Shown one piece after another: positions 1-9,581 of a stretch of DNA of 64,000 nt. The stretch is from Desulfohalovibrio reitneri (GTDB taxonomy: Bacteria > Desulfobacterota > Desulfovibrionia > Desulfovibrionales > Desulfovibrionaceae): contig NZ_JOMJ01000003.1 of assembly GCF_000711295.1 (NCBI RefSeq), forward strand, positions 881,001-945,000. The letters run 5' to 3'. Under the pieces are notes generated by a model. That model did no database searches. It was not told where the DNA came from and worked only from the letters and a program-made list of their open reading frames with translations. Within the stretch, counting starts at the first letter, position 1. Each line of letters starts with the position of its first letter. Both the position numbers and the translations under genes were made by a program.

Positions 1-579
1 CTGCGGCGCCCCTGGACATCTCCGGCCGGAAACCTGCATGTCAGCTTGGCGTTGCCTGAACCGCCGCAACCATTTCGCAACATGACCTCCCTGCTGGTTG
101 GATGGTGTCTGGCCTGTGCGCTTGGGCGCCAAGGCGTTTGCTTGAAGCTCAAGTGGCCCAACGATCTTTTGATCAATGACCGGAAGGTAGGCGGCGCGCT
201 GGTGGAAGAGAGGAAAGGGCGTCTTGTGACCGGCGTCGGCTTGAACCTTGTGGCCTGCCCCCCGGATGAGGCCATGAGAGCGGATCGAGCCGTTCCGGCC
301 GCGAAACTGCATATCCCTGGGAAAGGCCCGCTTCGGGTCTGGCTCGATGCACTCCCCATTTTCCGCGAAGTCTGGATGAAATCCCAGGAGGGCAGTCCTA
401 AGGACTTGGCCCGCCGGGTAGAAGGGGCTCTGGCCTGGCTCGGCGGACGTGTTGGCGTGCGTGACGGAGAACGTGTGCGCACCGGCCGCCTGCTTGGTCT
501 TGATGAGCGGGGAGGGCTCCTCCTGGCCGAAGATGGGGGGACTTCGGCGCTTTACTCGGGCTCACTTTTTCCGCTATGA
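1..579 (+). CDS. birA: biotin--[acetyl-CoA-carboxylase] ligase, 5'-truncated by window edge
   Basis: Attaches biotin to the acceptor lysine of biotin-dependent carboxylases. The frame is open from base 1 to the TGA at 577-579, so the N-terminus lies outside the window and 192 codons are visible. Residues 2-15 carry the RRPWTSPAGNLHVS stretch, matching the biotin/adenylate-binding loop of BirA (R-x-W-x-SP-x-GN). Around residues 51-58 is KWPNDLLI, with the lysine that contacts biotin, followed by KVGGALVE. A small C-terminal domain follows. Whether a DNA-binding repressor domain lies at the N-terminus cannot be seen. The next gene, 68 bases downstream, is a biotin enzyme, pyruvate carboxylase, its probable substrate. 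Confidence 0.93.
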   Translation: MRRPWTSPAGNLHVSLALPEPPQPFRNMTSLLVGWCLACALGRQGVCLKLKWPNDLLINDRKVGGALVEERKGRLVTGVGLNLVACPPDEAMRADRAVPAAKLHIPGKGPLRVWLDALPIFREVWMKSQEGSPKDLARRVEGALAWLGGRVGVRDGERVRTGRLLGLDERGGLLLAEDGGTSALYSGSLFPL

Positions 580-647
580 GACTTGGTTCCACGCTGCGGG
601 ATTCTTACCCCGAAGCCATTTCATGACAATGCGAGAGATACGAGCTT

Positions 648-3600
648 ATGGCCCCCAAAACATTTGAGCAAGTCGTCGAGGAAATTCGAGGCAAGTCCAT
701 CCTCGTGGCCAACCGGGGCATTCCCGCCCGCCGCATCGTCCGCACCATCCGTGAGATGGCCCAGGGCGTCTCCATCATGACCGCCACGGACGTGGATAAA
801 GCCTCGCCCACCACGGCCGCCGCGCGCGAACTGATGCTATTGGGCGAGGATCCGCGTGCATATCTTGATATCGACTTGATCATCCGCAAGGCCAACCAGC
901 GGGGCATCATCGCCATTCATCCGGGCTGGGGATTCGCCTCCGAGGACGATTCTTTTCCGCAGAAATGCGCCGAGGCGGGCATCATCTTCATTGGTCCCAC
1001 GGCCAGGGCCATGCGGCTTCTGGGCAACAAGGTCCAGGTACGCAAACTGGCCGTGGAAAACGACGTGCCGGTGGTGCCGGGGTCCGAAGGCGCGGTCACT
1101 GTATCCGAGGCGCGCAAGCTGGCGCACGAAATAGGTTTCCCCATCATGCTCAAGGCCGAAGGCGGCGGTGGCGGACGGGGCATCTACGAGGTCTACAACG
1201 AGGATCAGTTGGAGAGTGCCTTCTCCAAGGCCTCGGCCCTTGCCCAGGCATCCTTCGGCAATCCCCGGCTGTACGTGGAAAAGCTCCTGCAGTCGGTGCG
1301 CCACATCGAGATTCAGGTCATCGCCGACCGTCACGGCAACGTTTTCTGTTTCGACGAGCGCGACTGCACAGTGCAGCGCAATCACCAGAAACTCATCGAG
1401 ATCACTCCCTCTCCGTGGGCGGGTATGACCAAGGAGCTCCGGGAGCGGCTCAAGGATTACTCCGAACGCCTGGTGCGCGCCGTGGACTACCACTCGCTGT
1501 GCACTGTGGAGTTCCTGGTCGATCAGGACGGCACCCCGTACCTCATCGAGGTCAACACCCGGCTTCAGGTGGAGCACGGCATCACCGAATGCCGCTACGG
1601 CGTGGACCTTGTGGAGGAACAGGTGGCTGTGGCCTTCGGGGCCAAGCTGCGGTTCAATAAGAACAACACCAAGCCCCGCGCCCATGCCATCCAGTGCCGC
1701 ATCAACTGTGAGGACCCGCGCAAGAACTTCGAGCCCAATACCGGGCTCATCACCCGTTACGTTTCTCCGGGCGGGCAGGGCATTCGCCTGGATTCCTGCA
1801 TTTCCATGGGTTACGAGTTCCCCTCGCAATACGACTCGGCCGCCTCCCTGCTCATAGCCCACGGCCGCAGCTGGGGAAAGGTGCTGGCAACTCTGGAGCG
1901 CGGGCTGCGCGAGTACATCATCGGCGGGGTCAAGACGACCATCCCCTTCCACCTGCAGATCATTAAACACCCCGAATTCGTCAAGGCGGAGTACGACACC
2001 ACTTTCCTGCACCGCCATCCGGCGCTGTACGACTACACCGACGAAGAGCCGGAGGAACTTCGCCTATCCAGGCTGGTGGCCGAGATTTCAGCCAAGGGGT
2101 ACAATCCCCACGTCCAGCTCGGTGAATACCGCAATCCCCATTGCCTGCGCCTGGGGCGCTTCGAGCCGGTCAAGCCGGCCTTCGATCTGGATGCCACGGA
2201 CATGCCGTATCCCCGGGGGGACCGCCGGGCTATCCTGGACATGGTCCGGGAAACCCGCGCCCAGGGCACGCTGCACTACTGCGACACCACCACCCGGGAC
2301 ATCACCCAGTCCAACAGCGGCAACCGCTTCCGTCTGGCGGAGGACAGGCTGGTGGGGCCGTATCTGGACAAGTGCAATTTCTTCTCCCTGGAAAATGGCG
2401 GCGGAGCCCATTTCCACGTGGCCATGCTGGCCAACATGACCTACCCCTTCACCGAGGCGCATGAGTGGAATATTTTCGCGCCGCGCACGCTGAAGCAGAT
2501 TCTCATCCGCTCCACCAACGTGCTGGGCTACAAACCGCAGCCGCGCAACCTGATGCTGCGAACCGGCGAGATGATCTGCGAGGAATACGACGTCATTCGT
2601 TGCTTCGATTTCCTCAACCATGTGGACAATATGTACCCCTTCGCCGAGGTGGCCCTCTCCGGCGAAAACAAGGGCAACATCTGGGAGCCGGCGATTTCGC
2701 TTTCTTGGGCCGAAGGGTTCACCGTTGCGCACTACGTGAAGTTGGCCGAAGAGATCGTGCGTATGAGCGCCAAGGCGGCCGGTGTCTCCCAGTCCAAGGT
2801 GGTCCGCATGATGACCCTGGGGCTGAAGGACATGGCCGGTGTCTGTCCGCCGCACTTCATGCGTGAACTCGTGGGCGCGCTGCGCAAGAAGTGGCCCGAG
2901 CTTGTGCTGCATTATCATCGCCACTACACCGACGGCCTCTTCGTGCCCGCTGTCGGCGCGGCGGCGGAGGCCGGGGCGCACATCGTGGACGTGGCCATGG
3001 GCGCGGCCGTACGCTGGTACGGCCAGGGCGAGGTTCTTTCCACGGCCGCCTATGCGGGGCAGGAGTTCGGGCTGAACCATCTGCTTAACGAGGAAGCCCT
3101 GCGCGACTGCAACTTCGTGCTCAAGCAGGTCATGCCCTATTACGACCGCTACACGGCCCCGTACTTCCGGGGCATCGACTACGATGTGGTCGAGCACGGT
3201 ATGCCCGGCGGTGCCACCTCCTCTTCACAGGAGGGGGCCATGAAGCAGGGCTACATCCACCTGCTGCCCTACATGCTCAAGTTCCTGGCGGGCACCCGTA
3301 AGGTTGTCCGCTACCACGACGTCACACCGGGCTCCCAGATCACTTGGAATACGGCCTTCCTGGCGGTCACCGGCGCCTACAAGCGGGGAGGGGAGCGCGA
3401 AGTCAAGCACATGCTGGACATCCTCAAGGCTGTCACGGAGAAGCCGGAGAGCGAGTTGACCCCGGCCGAGAAGGAAGACCGGCTGTTGCTCTACCAGGAC
3501 TCCAACGACGCCTTCCGCCAGTTGCTGCTGGGCAAATACGGCCGCCTGCCTCTGGGCTGGCCCGCCGAGTGGGTCTACGAAAGCGCTTTCGGGCCCGACT

Positions 3601-4361
3601 ACCGCGAGGCCATGCAGGAGCGCACCACGGAATCCCCGCTGGACAGCCTGGGCGACATGGACATGGAGGCCGAGGAGAAGGCTCTGGCCGCCCGCCTCGA
3701 CCGCAAGCCCACCGAGGAAGAGGTGGTCATGTACCTCAACCATCCCGGTGACGCCCTCAAGACCATCGAGTTTAAAACCCAGTACGGCGACGCCAACAAC
3801 GTCCCTCTCGATATCTGGTTCGAGGGGCTGGAGCCGGGACGGGAACTGACTTTCCCCGACTCCAACGGAAAGCCGCACGTCATGACCATCATCGACATGG
3901 GGCCGGTGGACGAACGCGGCATCCGCGTTGTGCGCTACGTTTTGGATTCCGAGAGCCTCAGCTGCGAGATCAAGGTTGCCGAGGCCACCGCCGAAGCGGC
4001 CTCCACCATGGAGCGGGCCGACCCCGACGACGTCTACCAAGTGGCTTCCCCCTCCAGCGGCGATCTCTGGGTCATGCACGTGCAGCCCGGCGATTTCGTC
4101 AAGAAGGGCGAGGAACTCTTCAATATCTCCATCATGAAACAGGAGAAATCGGTGTTCGCCCCGGTGGACGGTATCGTCAAGCGGGTGCTCAAAGACGCCA
4201 ATTACCAGGAAGACAAGCGCATGGTACCGGTTAAGGAAGGGGAACTGCTGGTGGAGATGGCTCCGCCGTCCCTGTCCTGCCCCGAGTGTACCAGGCCCCT
4301 GGCGGACGAGGATTTTCATTTCTGCCCCCATTGCGGCAGCAGGGTGGAAGAACAGGAATGA
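648..4361 (+). CDS. pyc: pyruvate carboxylase, single-chain, with C-terminal zinc ribbon
   Basis: Carboxylates pyruvate to oxaloacetate using ATP and bicarbonate; cytoplasmic. The 1237 residues hold, in order: the biotin carboxylase domain (about 10-460), with the glycine-rich ATP loop near 171-183 and EVNTRLQVEHG near 300; the carboxyltransferase domain (about 525-1000), with RDITQSN, KDMAG near 727 and the metal-binding HxH in YHRHY near 757; and the biotinyl domain with IMKQ, acceptor Lys1164. Canonical enzymes have RDAHQS and AMKM, so this is a divergent subclass, although the metal-ligand Asp and His pair remain. Odd feature: after the biotinyl domain comes a CPEC(x11)CPHC zinc ribbon (Cys1211, 1214, 1226, 1229). 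The ATG at 648 begins a sequence leading directly into the N-terminal SILVANRGIPA motif. Confidence 0.95.
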   Translation: MAPKTFEQVVEEIRGKSILVANRGIPARRIVRTIREMAQGVSIMTATDVDKASPTTAAARELMLLGEDPRAYLDIDLIIRKANQRGIIAIHPGWGFASEDDSFPQKCAEAGIIFIGPTARAMRLLGNKVQVRKLAVENDVPVVPGSEGAVTVSEARKLAHEIGFPIMLKAEGGGGGRGIYEVYNEDQLESAFSKASALAQASFGNPRLYVEKLLQSVRHIEIQVIADRHGNVFCFDERDCTVQRNHQKLIEITPSPWAGMTKELRERLKDYSERLVRAVDYHSLCTVEFLVDQDGTPYLIEVNTRLQVEHGITECRYGVDLVEEQVAVAFGAKLRFNKNNTKPRAHAIQCRINCEDPRKNFEPNTGLITRYVSPGGQGIRLDSCISMGYEFPSQYDSAASLLIAHGRSWGKVLATLERGLREYIIGGVKTTIPFHLQIIKHPEFVKAEYDTTFLHRHPALYDYTDEEPEELRLSRLVAEISAKGYNPHVQLGEYRNPHCLRLGRFEPVKPAFDLDATDMPYPRGDRRAILDMVRETRAQGTLHYCDTTTRDITQSNSGNRFRLAEDRLVGPYLDKCNFFSLENGGGAHFHVAMLANMTYPFTEAHEWNIFAPRTLKQILIRSTNVLGYKPQPRNLMLRTGEMICEEYDVIRCFDFLNHVDNMYPFAEVALSGENKGNIWEPAISLSWAEGFTVAHYVKLAEEIVRMSAKAAGVSQSKVVRMMTLGLKDMAGVCPPHFMRELVGALRKKWPELVLHYHRHYTDGLFVPAVGAAAEAGAHIVDVAMGAAVRWYGQGEVLSTAAYAGQEFGLNHLLNEEALRDCNFVLKQVMPYYDRYTAPYFRGIDYDVVEHGMPGGATSSSQEGAMKQGYIHLLPYMLKFLAGTRKVVRYHDVTPGSQITWNTAFLAVTGAYKRGGEREVKHMLDILKAVTEKPESELTPAEKEDRLLLYQDSNDAFRQLLLGKYGRLPLGWPAEWVYESAFGPDYREAMQERTTESPLDSLGDMDMEAEEKALAARLDRKPTEEEVVMYLNHPGDALKTIEFKTQYGDANNVPLDIWFEGLEPGRELTFPDSNGKPHVMTIIDMGPVDERGIRVVRYVLDSESLSCEIKVAEATAEAASTMERADPDDVYQVASPSSGDLWVMHVQPGDFVKKGEELFNISIMKQEKSVFAPVDGIVKRVLKDANYQEDKRMVPVKEGELLVEMAPPSLSCPECTRPLADEDFHFCPHCGSRVEEQE

Positions 4362-4372
4362 CCCGGCGCATG

Positions 4373-4402
4373 TTGACGGTTGTGCGAAGCGCACGCTAAG
4401 TT
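4373..4402 (+). promoter_or_regulatory. possible promoter ahead of the PEP synthase gene
   Basis: TTGACG at 4373-4378 is followed after 18 bases by TAAGTT at 4397-4402. A short perfect inverted repeat, GTGCG-AAG-CGCAC (4382-4394), lies in the spacer and could be an operator. The -10 match is weak, so this is only a candidate. Confidence 0.2.
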
Positions 4403-4504
4403 ATCATGGCTTTCTATTGCCGGACTTTCGCATGCACATGCCTCGCCGCGCCTTGCCACCGGCGAGCCGCGTTGCTGTAGGAACACATCCCCAAGGAGAG
4501 GAGC

Positions 4505-7500
4505 ATGGCCAAAGCCAAGAGCACGGATACGAAATCCAAGGGCAAAACCGCGGGCAAGAAATCGGAGCCCAATTTGGACGAACTGAAGCAGCAGATCGTC
4601 CTTACGGGCGCCGACATCGCCGCCATTGGCGAGGAAGCGGAACTGCTCGTGGGCGGAAAGAACTACAACACAGCCATCATTAGCCAAGTCAAGGGCATCC
4701 GCGCTCCCCAATTCCGGGCCATTTCCTCCAAGGCGTTTCACAAGCTTCTCGACGAGACCAAGGTCAACGCTTCGGCCATCCGCTCGCTGGTGGATCAGGA
4801 GTACAACTCCCTGGACTGGTCCGGCGCGGAAATCAATAAGAATCCCGAGTTTCTTCGCGACTTCGTCCGTTCCATTGCCCGCAAGGTTCGGGAGACTCCC
4901 GAGGCCCAGAAGGGCTCCAACATCAAGCTCCGAACCTTCATCAACAACGTGGTGGAGGGCTTCGCCACCTCGCCCGAGGGAATCGACCAGCTTCGCAAGC
5001 GTTCGGTACTGGTGCAGGTGGCGATTCTGTCAGTCGATCTTCCCGAGGACGTGAGCAAGGAAGTCGCCGAGGCCTACACCTCTATTTGCAAGGAGGCGGG
5101 GCTGGAGGATGTCTCGGTGGCCGTGCGTTCCTCGGCCGCAGGGGAGGACTCCCGCAAGAAGGCCTTTGCCGGACTGCAGGATACCTACCTGAATATCGTG
5201 GGGGAGAAGCAGTGCGTGGAGGCCTACCACTGGGACTGCGCCTCGGCCTACAACCTGCGCTCCATGACCTACCGCCGCGAGGCCATCCTGGACGCCGTGG
5301 CCCGGGCCGAGGAATCGGGCGACGATTCCATCGCCGAGCAGGCCAAGAAGGAATGGGCCATCGAGAACACGTCGCTGTCGGTCTGCATCATGCGCATGAT
5401 CGATCCCGTGATCTCCGGCACAGCCTTTTCCGCGGACACCGCCACCGGCTGCCGCGGCACCGACCGCAGGGAACTGGTCTCCATCGACGCCAGCTATGGC
5501 CTGGGCGAGGCCGTGGTTGGCGGCATGGTTACGCCGGACAAGTTCTACGTCTACCAGCGCGACGACGGCGCCGAAGTGGTCATCCGCTTCATGGGCTACA
5601 AGGACAAGAAGATCATCTACAGCGAAAAGGGCGGCACCGAACTGGTCAAGGTCGGTGACGAGGAAGCCTATCGCTGGTCGCTGTCCCTGGCTCAGGCGGA
5701 AGATGTCGCCAAGGGCGTGCGGGCCATTTCCGAGGCCTACGAACATATGATCATGGACACGGAGTTCTGCCTGGACGCCTCATCCCGGCTGTGGTTCGTG
5801 CAGGCCAGGCCGGAGACGCGCTGGAACGAGGAGTTCGAAAGGCACCCCGACACCATCTATATGCGTCGTCTGGAGGTGGACGATAAGTACCTCCCCCGGG
5901 CCGACGTCATTCTGGAAGGCAACGGCGCCTCCAGGGGCGCGGGCGCGGGCACGGTCAAATTCCTGCGCAGCGCGCTGGAATTGAACAAGATCAACAAGGG
6001 CGACGTGCTGGCCGCAGAGCGCACCGACCCGGACATGGTGCCGGGCATGCGTATCGCCTCGGCCATTCTGGCCGACGTGGGCGGGGATACCTCCCACGCC
6101 GCCATCACCTCCCGCGAGCTTGGCATTCCAGCCATCATCGGCATCCAGCGGCTGGAGATGCTGCGCAACCTCGACGGCAGCGAAATCACCGTGGACGGTT
6201 CCCGGGGCCAAGTCTACCGGGGTAAGCTGCCCCTGGTGGAGGTCGGCGGCGAATTGGATGTTTCCAAGCTGCCCGAGACCAAGACCAAGATAGGCCTCAT
6301 TCTGGCCGACGTGGGCCAGGCCATGTTCCTCTCGCGCTTGCGCCAAGTGTCCGATTTCGAGGTCGGCCTGCTGCGCGCTGAGTTCATGCTGGGCAACATC
6401 GCCATTCATCCCATGGCCCTGGAGGCCTTCGACAACGGCACCCTGCAACACGTCGTCCGCCGCAAGCTCCATGAACTGGACGGCACCCTGACCAAGGTGC
6501 TGCGCGAGCAGCTGCATGCGGGAATCATCTCCTTCTCGCTCAAGCTGCGCAACTACGTCGGCATTATTACCGGCCTCACCGACGAGATGGAAGCCCTGGC
6601 CGAGTCAGAGGGAGCCCGAGGTACGGACGAGATTCTGGCCATCCACCGACGCCTGCGCGAACTGGACCGCAAGCTGGACGACCATGTGGCCATGGCCACC
6701 AACCACTTGGACGTGCTCAAGACCTCCGTTGATCTGGAGGCGCACGTTGCCGTTATCATGGGCTGGGAGGAGTTGCTCGCGCCCGAGCCTGCCGACGCCG
6801 AGGGCATGGCCCGCCGCTCCGAACTCAAAGCCCGGGTGGCCGAGATCGTGGAGCGGGTCAAGGACGAGCCCACCATCAAGGAGACGCTGGACCGCATTCG
6901 CGAACTGCGCAAGGACGTGGCAGTGAAGATCGGTTTGGCCTCGGAGATGGAGGAGGTGCAGACCCTTGAAGAGCGCATTAGAAAGCTCATTAATTCCAAG
7001 GGTTTCCGCACAGGTCGTGAATACTACATCCAAAACCTCTCTCAGACGCTGGCGCTGTTCGCCATGGCTTTCTACGGTAAGCCTATCGTCTACCGCACCA
7101 CCGACTTCAAATCCAATGAGTACCGAAACCTCATGGGCGGCGGTCTCTTCGAGCACTTCGAGGACAACCCCATGATGGGCTACCGGGGCGTCTCCCGGAA
7201 CATCCACGACTGGGAGCTGGAAGCCTTCAAGCTGGCTCGGGGCATCTTCGGCGGCAAGAACCTCCAGATCATGCTGCCCTTCGTCCGCACTCTGGAGGAA
7301 GCCCGTTCCATGAAGCGTTACCTGGAACAGGTGCATAAGCTGCGCAGCGGCGAGGATGGATTGAAAATCATCCAGATGTCCGAGATCCCATCCAACGCCA
7401 TCCTGGCCAAGCAGTTCCTGGAGGAGTTCGACGGCTTCTCCATCGGGTCCAACGACATGACCCAGATGGTTCTGGCCACCGATCGCGACAACTCCCGTCT

Positions 7501-8092
7501 GGCGCATATTTACGACGAGGAGGATCCCGCGGTCATCTGGGCGATTCTGGTGACGATCTTTACCGGACAGAAATATGGCAAAAAGGTCGGTTTCTGCGGC
7601 CAGGGCGTGTCCAACTCCGAGATCCTGCGTGGACTGGTCTGCATTGCGGGCATCGTTTCCGCCTCTGTGGTGCCCGACACCTACCAGCAAACCAAGTTCG
7701 AGGTCGCTGAGGTGGAGAAGGAGAATATCGGAGTGGACAAGCTGGGCGGCTGGCTCAAGCAGAAGCATCTGGACCGCCTGCACACCCTGATGCACGAACA
7801 CAACTACGGGCACTTCCTCAAGAAGTTCACAACGCCCGAGGATCTTAAAGAGTGGTACGACGGCGAGTTGGTCCGCCTCTCCGAGCAACTTCGGGAGAAC
7901 TTGGATACCTCCAAGGAATCCTTCTACCGCTCTGAGATGGATAACTTCCGCAAGACCTTCCACAAGCCGGTACTCTACGCCTCCTGGGATTGGGACCGCA
8001 CCGTGGAGGACGCCATGCACCACGCCGGTTTCGCCACCTTCGAGGAGCAGGCCGAGGCGTTGGAGCAACAGCGCAAGCGGAGCGACTGGTAG
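4505..8092 (+). CDS. ppsA: PEP synthase / pyruvate phosphate dikinase-like enzyme, oversized
   Basis: Predicted to convert pyruvate and ATP to phosphoenolpyruvate. The start ATG is preceded by AAGGAGAGG with good spacing. The N-terminal nucleotide-binding domain contains VAVRSSAAGEDS near residue 206. The swivelling phosphohistidine domain has GGDTSHAAITS with the acceptor His531. The C-terminal PEP/pyruvate domain has IGSNDMTQ near residue 980 and FCGQGVSN with the catalytic Cys. At 1195 residues it is about 400 longer than typical PpsA. The extra length comes from a Lys-rich N-terminal extension, a helical charged stretch (about residues 640-820) between the His and PEP domains, and a C-terminal tail. 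It lies 143 bases after pyc, so the pair can feed both oxaloacetate and PEP from pyruvate. Confidence 0.88.
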   Translation: MAKAKSTDTKSKGKTAGKKSEPNLDELKQQIVLTGADIAAIGEEAELLVGGKNYNTAIISQVKGIRAPQFRAISSKAFHKLLDETKVNASAIRSLVDQEYNSLDWSGAEINKNPEFLRDFVRSIARKVRETPEAQKGSNIKLRTFINNVVEGFATSPEGIDQLRKRSVLVQVAILSVDLPEDVSKEVAEAYTSICKEAGLEDVSVAVRSSAAGEDSRKKAFAGLQDTYLNIVGEKQCVEAYHWDCASAYNLRSMTYRREAILDAVARAEESGDDSIAEQAKKEWAIENTSLSVCIMRMIDPVISGTAFSADTATGCRGTDRRELVSIDASYGLGEAVVGGMVTPDKFYVYQRDDGAEVVIRFMGYKDKKIIYSEKGGTELVKVGDEEAYRWSLSLAQAEDVAKGVRAISEAYEHMIMDTEFCLDASSRLWFVQARPETRWNEEFERHPDTIYMRRLEVDDKYLPRADVILEGNGASRGAGAGTVKFLRSALELNKINKGDVLAAERTDPDMVPGMRIASAILADVGGDTSHAAITSRELGIPAIIGIQRLEMLRNLDGSEITVDGSRGQVYRGKLPLVEVGGELDVSKLPETKTKIGLILADVGQAMFLSRLRQVSDFEVGLLRAEFMLGNIAIHPMALEAFDNGTLQHVVRRKLHELDGTLTKVLREQLHAGIISFSLKLRNYVGIITGLTDEMEALAESEGARGTDEILAIHRRLRELDRKLDDHVAMATNHLDVLKTSVDLEAHVAVIMGWEELLAPEPADAEGMARRSELKARVAEIVERVKDEPTIKETLDRIRELRKDVAVKIGLASEMEEVQTLEERIRKLINSKGFRTGREYYIQNLSQTLALFAMAFYGKPIVYRTTDFKSNEYRNLMGGGLFEHFEDNPMMGYRGVSRNIHDWELEAFKLARGIFGGKNLQIMLPFVRTLEEARSMKRYLEQVHKLRSGEDGLKIIQMSEIPSNAILAKQFLEEFDGFSIGSNDMTQMVLATDRDNSRLAHIYDEEDPAVIWAILVTIFTGQKYGKKVGFCGQGVSNSEILRGLVCIAGIVSASVVPDTYQQTKFEVAEVEKENIGVDKLGGWLKQKHLDRLHTLMHEHNYGHFLKKFTTPEDLKEWYDGELVRLSEQLRENLDTSKESFYRSEMDNFRKTFHKPVLYASWDWDRTVEDAMHHAGFATFEEQAEALEQQRKRSDW

Positions 8093-8120
8093 TTCAGAAC
8101 ATTCCGCATCAAGCGAATCA

Positions 8121-8153
8121 AAAGCGGCCCCGAAACTTCGGGGCCGCTTTTTT
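8121..8153 (+). terminator. rho-independent terminator of the PEP synthase gene
   Basis: A 14-base perfect inverted repeat (AAAGCGGCCCCGAA and its complement, 8121-8134 and 8137-8150) is followed by a T run. It lies 28 bases after the stop codon. Confidence 0.9.
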
Positions 8154-8180
8154 GTTTACGAACAGCGCAGTGGGAACGAA

Positions 8181-8212
8181 CAAAATAGCCCGGCCGCAAC
8201 GCGACCGGGCTT
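8181..8212 (-). terminator. probable terminator of the M23 peptidase gene
   Basis: Read on the minus strand, AGCCCGG...CCGGGCT (8187-8193 with 8205-8211) forms a stem, with a smaller CGC/GCG stem inside, and is followed by ATTTTG. It lies between two convergent genes. Confidence 0.5.
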
Positions 8213-8261
8213 GGTTATGAAATTGCCTGCCCGCGCAAGATGGGCGAGTTTCTGGGTACGT

Positions 8262-9581
8262 TTACTGGGTCGCGGTCGCTTGCCGCAGTTTGCCGAAGAA
8301 GTTGTTTTCCAGCCAATTTGGGTCCCACCATTCCAAAGGATTCACCGGCAGGCCGGCCACCAGCACGCCGAAGTGAAGGTGGTCGCCACCGGCGAGGCCC
8401 GTAGCACCGGTGCGTCCAACGATGTCCCCGGAGTCTACTTCCTGGCCGGGCTCAACGTCGATCTGTGAAAGGTGTGAATACAGGGTCATCAAGCCGATGC
8501 CGTGGTCAATGATGACCGACTGCCCATAGATGCCAAAGAAGCCCGCGTGAACAATGCGGCCTGTTGCCGCGGCGTCTACCTGTGCGTTGCGCACGCTGGC
8601 CAGGTCCACGCCAAGGTGGGTTTGGTGGTCGATGACTTCTCCGTTGTAGCGGTACGTCCGTCGGTCGCCGAATCCAGCCATTGTCTTGGAATTGCTCAAC
8701 CTGTTAAAGTGGCCTTCCCACAGGACCCTCGAAGCGGTTTCGCGGGAGATGTCCACCAGCTTCGCCCGGTTTCGCTTGCGCATCTCCCGGTTGACCTTGA
8801 GGTACGTTTCAAGGGGCGAGTAGTCCGGATACTCTTCTTCGTATTGAACCATCTTGCGTTCAAGAAAGCTGTCCGGGACGTTGATGACGTCGTGCGGATA
8901 GGAGCGGTCGTTGGCGTGGAAGGGGATGGAGCGTTTGCGCATGTTGCCGGCTGAGTCCCTGGCCACCAGAAGTGGATTGAAATCAGCCAGTTCCATGTCG
9001 TACGGAAAAGCGAACAGTACAGCGTGCACACCACTGGGCAGTTGGTGGCCGGGGAAGAACCGGTCGCCGACCTGGATTCCGCTGGCCGCCTTTTCGTCGA
9101 GGTTGTATAGAGCGAGGCTGGAGCCGCCGCGGTTGAGGTTGTGCGTGCCTGTCAGCAGGCTGATACGGGGGTTGCGTGTATCGTAGCTGTAGGTTCGGGT
9201 GAGTTCCGCGACGTTCCCGTCACCGAAATTGTGCAGGGAAGCGTCCACAGCCCGCAGACTGATTTTCACTTGGCCGTCTTCGAGTCCGGAATCCGCGAGG
9301 GTGAATGTGGTTTCCAGAGGGCTTGTCCCGCCGTTGCCGAGTTGCGCCAGAACTACGCGTTTGCCGCCTTGCTCCGCGATGACGCTCAGGCCGCGCAGGC
9401 CTGACGGATCGGATGCTGTCGCGGTGAACTCGGTTTCCGCTCCTACAGCTGGTTTGTCAGGAGAAATGGAGGCTGCGGGAGGAGTGGTGTCCTTGAAATA
9501 AAGAAAAGCAAGGTAGGCCAAGCCACCCACAAGCAAAATAGTGAGAAGCCCGGGAAGGAAACGGGATTTGGCGAAACTCAT
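8262..9581 (-). CDS. membrane-anchored M23 family metallopeptidase
   Basis: Predicted peptidoglycan endopeptidase or LytM-like regulator acting in the periplasm. The start chosen is the ATG at 9581, with AGGAAG just upstream, giving 439 residues. The frame is open further 5', but that part has no ribosome site and no sensible N-terminus. Residues 8-27 form one transmembrane helix. A long extracytoplasmic middle region, including an Ig-like stretch, follows. The C-terminal LytM domain carries HQTHLGVDL (metal His and Asp, near residue 320) and HLHFG near residue 404. The catalytic set therefore looks intact and the protein should be active rather than an EnvC-type degenerate activator. It is divergent from the hydrogenase genes. 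Confidence 0.9.
   Translation of the reverse strand: MSFAKSRFLPGLLTILLVGGLAYLAFLYFKDTTPPAASISPDKPAVGAETEFTATASDPSGLRGLSVIAEQGGKRVVLAQLGNGGTSPLETTFTLADSGLEDGQVKISLRAVDASLHNFGDGNVAELTRTYSYDTRNPRISLLTGTHNLNRGGSSLALYNLDEKAASGIQVGDRFFPGHQLPSGVHAVLFAFPYDMELADFNPLLVARDSAGNMRKRSIPFHANDRSYPHDVINVPDSFLERKMVQYEEEYPDYSPLETYLKVNREMRKRNRAKLVDISRETASRVLWEGHFNRLSNSKTMAGFGDRRTYRYNGEVIDHQTHLGVDLASVRNAQVDAAATGRIVHAGFFGIYGQSVIIDHGIGLMTLYSHLSQIDVEPGQEVDSGDIVGRTGATGLAGGDHLHFGVLVAGLPVNPLEWWDPNWLENNFFGKLRQATATQ

Noticed and set aside
837-2018. 393-codon minus-strand frame inside pyc
   Set aside because: Shadow of a highly biased coding strand; composition is typical of antisense frames.
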